44,479 bases of DNA from Desulforudis sp. Its GTDB lineage: Bacteria > Bacillota > Desulfotomaculia > Desulfotomaculales > Desulforudaceae. This document shows positions 41,462 through 44,479 of this stretch, in pieces. The notes below the pieces were generated by a model that was given only the letters and a program-made list of their open reading frames with translations, had not been told where the DNA came from and did no database searches. The stretch spans positions 1 through 44,479 of the forward strand of contig QZIR01000053.1 in the NCBI GenBank assembly GCA_003604975.1. The letters run 5' to 3'. The position numbers and the translations under genes are program-made. The first letter of the stretch is position 1. Every line of letters starts with the position of its first letter.

Positions 41462-41828
41462 GGAGCACCTCTTTGGTTGGGATTGGTGGATTCGGTATCC
41501 GAAGCCATGTTACGGCAAATTAAGCAACCATCATGCCGATTATTTGACAATTCGGAAACAGGTGCTGCCATGGAGCTTTGAGAGAGGGGAATGGCGCCCG
41601 GGGGAGGTTGATGTCATCCCGCAGTGACAATTTGGTTTCCCAAATGACAAAATGTGTCTGCCGGGAAACAGCCGATAGGGGGGAGATCGGGTTACGCCGG
41701 CAGGCCGTAACCCGACGATGACCGCGCGTTCGAGTATGCCTCGCGGGGCCATTGGGAGCCAAGGATGTTGGGTTAGGAGGAGGTGGTTACGAGGATTGGG
41801 CTGCACCTGGTAATGACCAAGGTCAATT
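41462..41828. other. spacer with a stem-loop upstream of the geopeptide genes
   Basis: No gene is supported. CGGGTTACG (41688-41696) and CGTAACCCG (41706-41714) form a perfect nine-bp stem, and a smaller dyad AATTTGG/CCAAAT is near 41630-41645. They may be regulatory or terminate transcripts coming from the TonB receptor gene. Confidence 0.45.
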
Positions 41829-41866
41829 CTGTTTCCGGACTGGCGGATGCGCCAGTCCGGAAACAG
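41829..41866 (-). terminator. 17-bp perfect hairpin after the TonB receptor gene
   Basis: CTGTTTCCGGACTGGCG (41829-41845) and CGCCAGTCCGGAAACAG (41850-41866) enclose GATG. It begins eight bases past the receptor stop. A T-run is lacking, so it may act as a stabilising 3' structure rather than a strong intrinsic terminator. Confidence 0.6.
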
Positions 41867-41873
41867 GGAAAGA

Positions 41874-43784
41874 TCAGAACTTGAAGCGCAGGCCAGCCTC
41901 GACCCAGCGTGGGGCATTGGGAAAATTTGTACTGTAATATTGATCCTCGTCAGAGATATTGTGCAGGGCGATGAAGACCTCGCTCTCAAGCGCGCCCGGT
42001 GCGGCGAACCGGTAGCCGGCCACTGCGTCCCAGAGGAAGGTGCCGGTATCGGGCTCCCAGGTCATGCCTGCCACTTCCTCGTCCACCCACAGGTAATTGC
42101 CGAATATCTGGAAACGCCAGCGGCTGTCATCGTACTGGAGGAGCAGCTTGACCGTGGACAGCTTGTTGTCCTCGCCCTGGTCGGGCTTGAGCAGTTCGTA
42201 CATCCAGCCCGCGTTGACCGAAAAGTTGTGGAAGGTCGCGGACGTCGCCTCCAGTTCCAGCCCCTGGCGCTCATAATCGCCGTCGTTGACCCAGGCCCAG
42301 GTGTCCTGGTCTAATACCCAGACATCGGTGGCCTGGTGGTCGAAGAGGGTGGCTTTGAGCCGGGCAAAGGCGAATTTTGTGGTCTCCACCCCGGCCTGGT
42401 AGGACCAGATGGTCTCTGACTTCAGGGTGGGATTGGTGATATGGAACCAGGGGTCACCCTCAATAAGGCTGGGATAGGGCTTACGGAAACCGTGACCTAC
42501 ACTTCCCCTGAGCAGGGTGTCGCCGCTCAGTTGGTAGGTCAGTCCCAGGCTCGGGCTGACCACGTCCTCGTTCACCACGGCAAGGTGGTCGTAGCGCAGC
42601 CCAGGGGTGACGGTCAGCCGTTCCCAACGGATGGTGTCGTTGACGAACAGGGCCCACAGTTCTTCATCAAGGGTCGGGGCGGCATAGGGGGCCATCAGGT
42701 CGGAATCGTTGCTTTCCCGGTACTCGGTCTCCGCGCCCAGGACCACGGTCTGGGCCTCGCCGGTCCAGACCAAGCGGCCGCTGGCGCTGCTGGCCTTGCC
42801 TTCGTATTCCAGCTTGAGGTAAGGTTCTCCGGTGGACAGCCACAGCCCGTTGTCGGTCCAGGTGTCCTCCAGATAGTGGGCGGCCAGATTCAGGGTCAAC
42901 GCCTTGCTCAAGGGGGCGGTGAAGTCCAGGTTGGCATAGAAGGCCCGGTCGTTTCCTACAAAATCGGCATTCCATTCAGGCAGAGCAGCATACCTGTAGT
43001 CCGGCTGGCTGTAGCCCATGGAGCCCTTCAACTCCATGCCGGAAGCCAGGGGCAGATTGAGTTTGCCGTAGAAGGTCTCGCTGTCGAAGTAGCGGGCGTC
43101 GCGGATACCGTCCGACTCCTGGCGGCCGGCATAGAGGTAGTAGCCCACCGGCCCGGCGAGTCCCGCCGCGTCCAGGCGCAGGTCCGAGGTGGCGTGCTCG
43201 CCGTAGGTGCCCAGGAGGGTGCCCTTGGGCCGGGCCGTGGTGCCGGTGTTCTTGGTGAGGATGTTCACCACCCCGCCCAGGGCCGAGCCCCAAGTGGAGG
43301 AGGCCGGACCTTTGATCACCTCGATCCGCTCTATGATCTGTACCGGGATGGAGTTGGTCTCGGGAAAGTCGTAGCTGACGAAGCCCCAGCGCACTCCGTC
43401 CAGGAGCACCAGCACATGGTCGTAGTCCGAGCCCTGGATGAAAATCGACGACCTGCTGCCGAAGTCGGTGTGACTGCCGTCCACGAGCAGGCCGGTGACC
43501 CGGTTGAGGACCTCGGCCAGAGTATGGGCGTTCATCGCTTCGATCTCCGCGGCGGAGATGACCGTAACGTTCTCCGCAACCTGGCTGATCGGTTTGGGGC
43601 TGCCGGTGGCAACCTCCACCAGCTGGTCGGCCTCCAGGAACAGGGACATCTGCTCCAGCTCGGCCTGTACCTGCGGGGAGGCCTCAACCTGGGCGGTCAT
43701 TCCGGCCGCGGGCAGCAGCAGGGTTCCGGCCGTACCGGCGGCGAGCAGCGAATTTCTCCAACGGCCTCGAAAACGTTTTGTCAT
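41874..43784 (-). CDS. TonB-dependent outer-membrane receptor
   Basis: This 636-residue protein starts at ATG 43784 (AGGAGGG upstream), with signal peptide SLLAAGTAGTLLLPAAGMTAQVEA. The plug domain has VTVISAAEIEAMNAHTLAEVLNRVTG, SSIFIQGSDYDHVLVLLDGV, IERIEVIKGPASSTWGSALGGVVNI. A 22-strand barrel follows, ending in the aromatic C-terminus RFKF required for outer-membrane insertion. Members import siderophores, cobalamin, metals or heme with TonB energy. The ABC-type substrate-binding protein encoded divergently nearby may belong to the same pathway. The ligand is not predictable. Confidence 0.95.
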   Translation of the reverse strand: MTKRFRGRWRNSLLAAGTAGTLLLPAAGMTAQVEASPQVQAELEQMSLFLEADQLVEVATGSPKPISQVAENVTVISAAEIEAMNAHTLAEVLNRVTGLLVDGSHTDFGSRSSIFIQGSDYDHVLVLLDGVRWGFVSYDFPETNSIPVQIIERIEVIKGPASSTWGSALGGVVNILTKNTGTTARPKGTLLGTYGEHATSDLRLDAAGLAGPVGYYLYAGRQESDGIRDARYFDSETFYGKLNLPLASGMELKGSMGYSQPDYRYAALPEWNADFVGNDRAFYANLDFTAPLSKALTLNLAAHYLEDTWTDNGLWLSTGEPYLKLEYEGKASSASGRLVWTGEAQTVVLGAETEYRESNDSDLMAPYAAPTLDEELWALFVNDTIRWERLTVTPGLRYDHLAVVNEDVVSPSLGLTYQLSGDTLLRGSVGHGFRKPYPSLIEGDPWFHITNPTLKSETIWSYQAGVETTKFAFARLKATLFDHQATDVWVLDQDTWAWVNDGDYERQGLELEATSATFHNFSVNAGWMYELLKPDQGEDNKLSTVKLLLQYDDSRWRFQIFGNYLWVDEEVAGMTWEPDTGTFLWDAVAGYRFAAPGALESEVFIALHNISDEDQYYSTNFPNAPRWVEAGLRFKF

Positions 43785-44143
43785 GCAATGCCCTCCTTTA
43801 TTCTCATTGCAATTCATTTTTTGATTACCACTAATCCTCAGTTTTTTTCGATCTACGACCCCGATACCAACCCGACCCCGATTGCTGCTCCTACTTATTC
43901 AGTCTTCGCATTGGACACCAAGGCTGCCGTTCTCACATCCCGCAGAATGAGAGAGCTGTTTTCTCGGGATCGGCGTCGGAGTCGGTATCGGAATCGATTC
44001 TTAAAGGAAGAACCGGGATAGCCGACCCGACCGATTCTAAGTTGCTGAGGATTGATGGTAATTACAATTCATTTTGCGGTTCTTGCACTTTTTCGAACAT
44101 CCCGTATACTTATGATTAATAGCCAATCTTTTTAAGGAATGCA
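43785..44143. repeat. divergent spacer with degenerate six-base repeats
   Basis: At 43966-43996 there are five or so imperfect GATCGG/GTCGG/TATCGG units. CCCGATACC and CCCCGATT-like inverted counterparts are at about 43858-43885. Such low-complexity TCGGxx blocks are a common dispersed intergenic type. Promoters of the receptor gene (left) and the substrate-binding-protein gene (right) should lie here, but no clear -35/-10 pair stands out. Confidence 0.45.
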
Positions 44144-44479
44144 ATGCCGGGCAGAGCGGTCGTGAACAATTTCATCGCCGTAGGCCTTTTTCTGGTCATG
44201 GCAGTGGCCTGGCCGGTTCGGGCGGCGGAGATCACCGTGCTGAAGAGCGCGGTGCTCCCCCCCTACAGCAGCGCTCTTGCCGGCTTCAGCGAGGTCATCG
44301 CCCGGGAGGTCCCCAGTCGGGGGCAGAAGGCGATCCAGGCCCATACGATCACCACCCTTGTCCTCTCCGATGCGGCAAGTCAGGTGGAACTGCGGCAGCG
44401 GATCGTTGACGCCCGGCCGGATCTTCTGGTCGCCATCGGCAGCAGCAGCCTTTCCCTGCTCAAAGACATTCCCGACATC
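44144..44479 (+). CDS. ABC-transporter substrate-binding protein (partial, 3' end outside window)
   Basis: ATG 44144 is preceded by AAGGA. The first 29 residues are a signal peptide (NFIAVGLFLVMAVAWPVRAA). EITVLKSAVLPPYSSALAGF, then HTITTLVLSD and DARPDLLVAIGSSSLSLLKD match the ABC_sub_bind family start (periplasmic binding protein that reads V...P.Y..a..GF). It continues past the window. It is divergent from the TonB receptor gene. Confidence 0.8.
   Translation, partial: MPGRAVVNNFIAVGLFLVMAVAWPVRAAEITVLKSAVLPPYSSALAGFSEVIAREVPSRGQKAIQAHTITTLVLSDAASQVELRQRIVDARPDLLVAIGSSSLSLLKDIPDI

Noticed and set aside
42441-44021. Long rightward frame opposite the TonB receptor gene
   Set aside because: It is a GC-driven shadow of the receptor gene; the leftward frame has all family motifs.
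1-44479. CRISPR arrays, tRNA, rRNA or phage structural genes
   Set aside because: Looked for on both strands; no regularly spaced repeats, no complete tRNA cloverleaf and no portal, terminase, capsid or tail motifs were seen.
1-44479. Avoidance of the sequence CCGCGG as evidence for active restriction
   Set aside because: Several CCGCGG sites are present inside and outside the element, and a count against expectation was not possible by eye; methylation would protect them anyway.

Overview
The window is a GC-rich bacterial chromosome carrying one large, more AT-rich integrated element. The flanking genes are a TrmN6-like methyltransferase end, comM, a response regulator, a geopeptide-type RiPP pair, a TonB-dependent receptor and an ABC substrate-binding protein. 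Codon use and the geopeptide pair suggest a Desulfobacterota-type (Desulfuromonadales/Desulfobulbales-like) Gram-negative host. That assignment is inference.

The element is about 37.1 kb (1397-38524) and splits comM inside the codons for its conserved MNPCPCGYFGD motif. Joining 344-1396 to 38523-39005 restores a 511-codon comM reading frame with no scar. The crossover dinucleotide is TG, shared by both ends. The rebuilt attP has inverted GGCAATGAA / TTCGTTGCC arms, as expected for a large serine recombinase.

The most striking observation concerns the recombinase gene at the left end. It reads leftward out of the element, and its frame runs through the attP core. In the integrated state its last 99 codons are antisense comM. 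In the excised circle the same frame runs without a stop into the two-HTH-domain reading frame at the right end (38084-38524), predicting a 640-residue recombinase-HTH protein. Integration therefore cuts this gene as well as comM.

Layout of the element. 1.1-7.9 kb: recombinase, two VirD4/TraG-type ATPases and a small protein between them. 8.2-14.1 kb: an operon-like group of an Hsp70-like ATPase, an all-helical protein, a nucleoside-phosphorylase-domain protein and a Ppx/GppA-like protein, which looks like an undescribed conflict or stress system. 14.6-18.7 kb: a MarR regulator, a secreted SNase-type nuclease and small cargo genes. 18.9-21.3 kb: a second large serine recombinase with a small partner gene, plus a decayed paralogous copy of both. 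21.4 kb: a D5-like AAA+ ATPase. 22.7-29.6 kb: a defence cassette bounded by perfect 25-bp inverted repeats. It holds a five-gene ubiquitin-like conjugation operon, an XRE/ImmA pair, and Vsr, a cytosine methyltransferase and an Eco29kI-type endonuclease. 29.7-31.6 kb: XRE, RuvC-like, RadC and DUF3768 genes. 31.8-37.8 kb: an operon of DUF6932, XRE-ImmA, Zn-ribbon/DUF4186, radical SAM, DPPW methyltransferase-fold and ASCH-kinase genes, which looks like an uncharacterised nucleotide- or nucleic-acid-modification module.

No capsid genes, relaxase, VirB4, tRNA, rRNA or CRISPR array were seen. The element is best described as a serine-recombinase integrative (possibly mobilisable) defence island.
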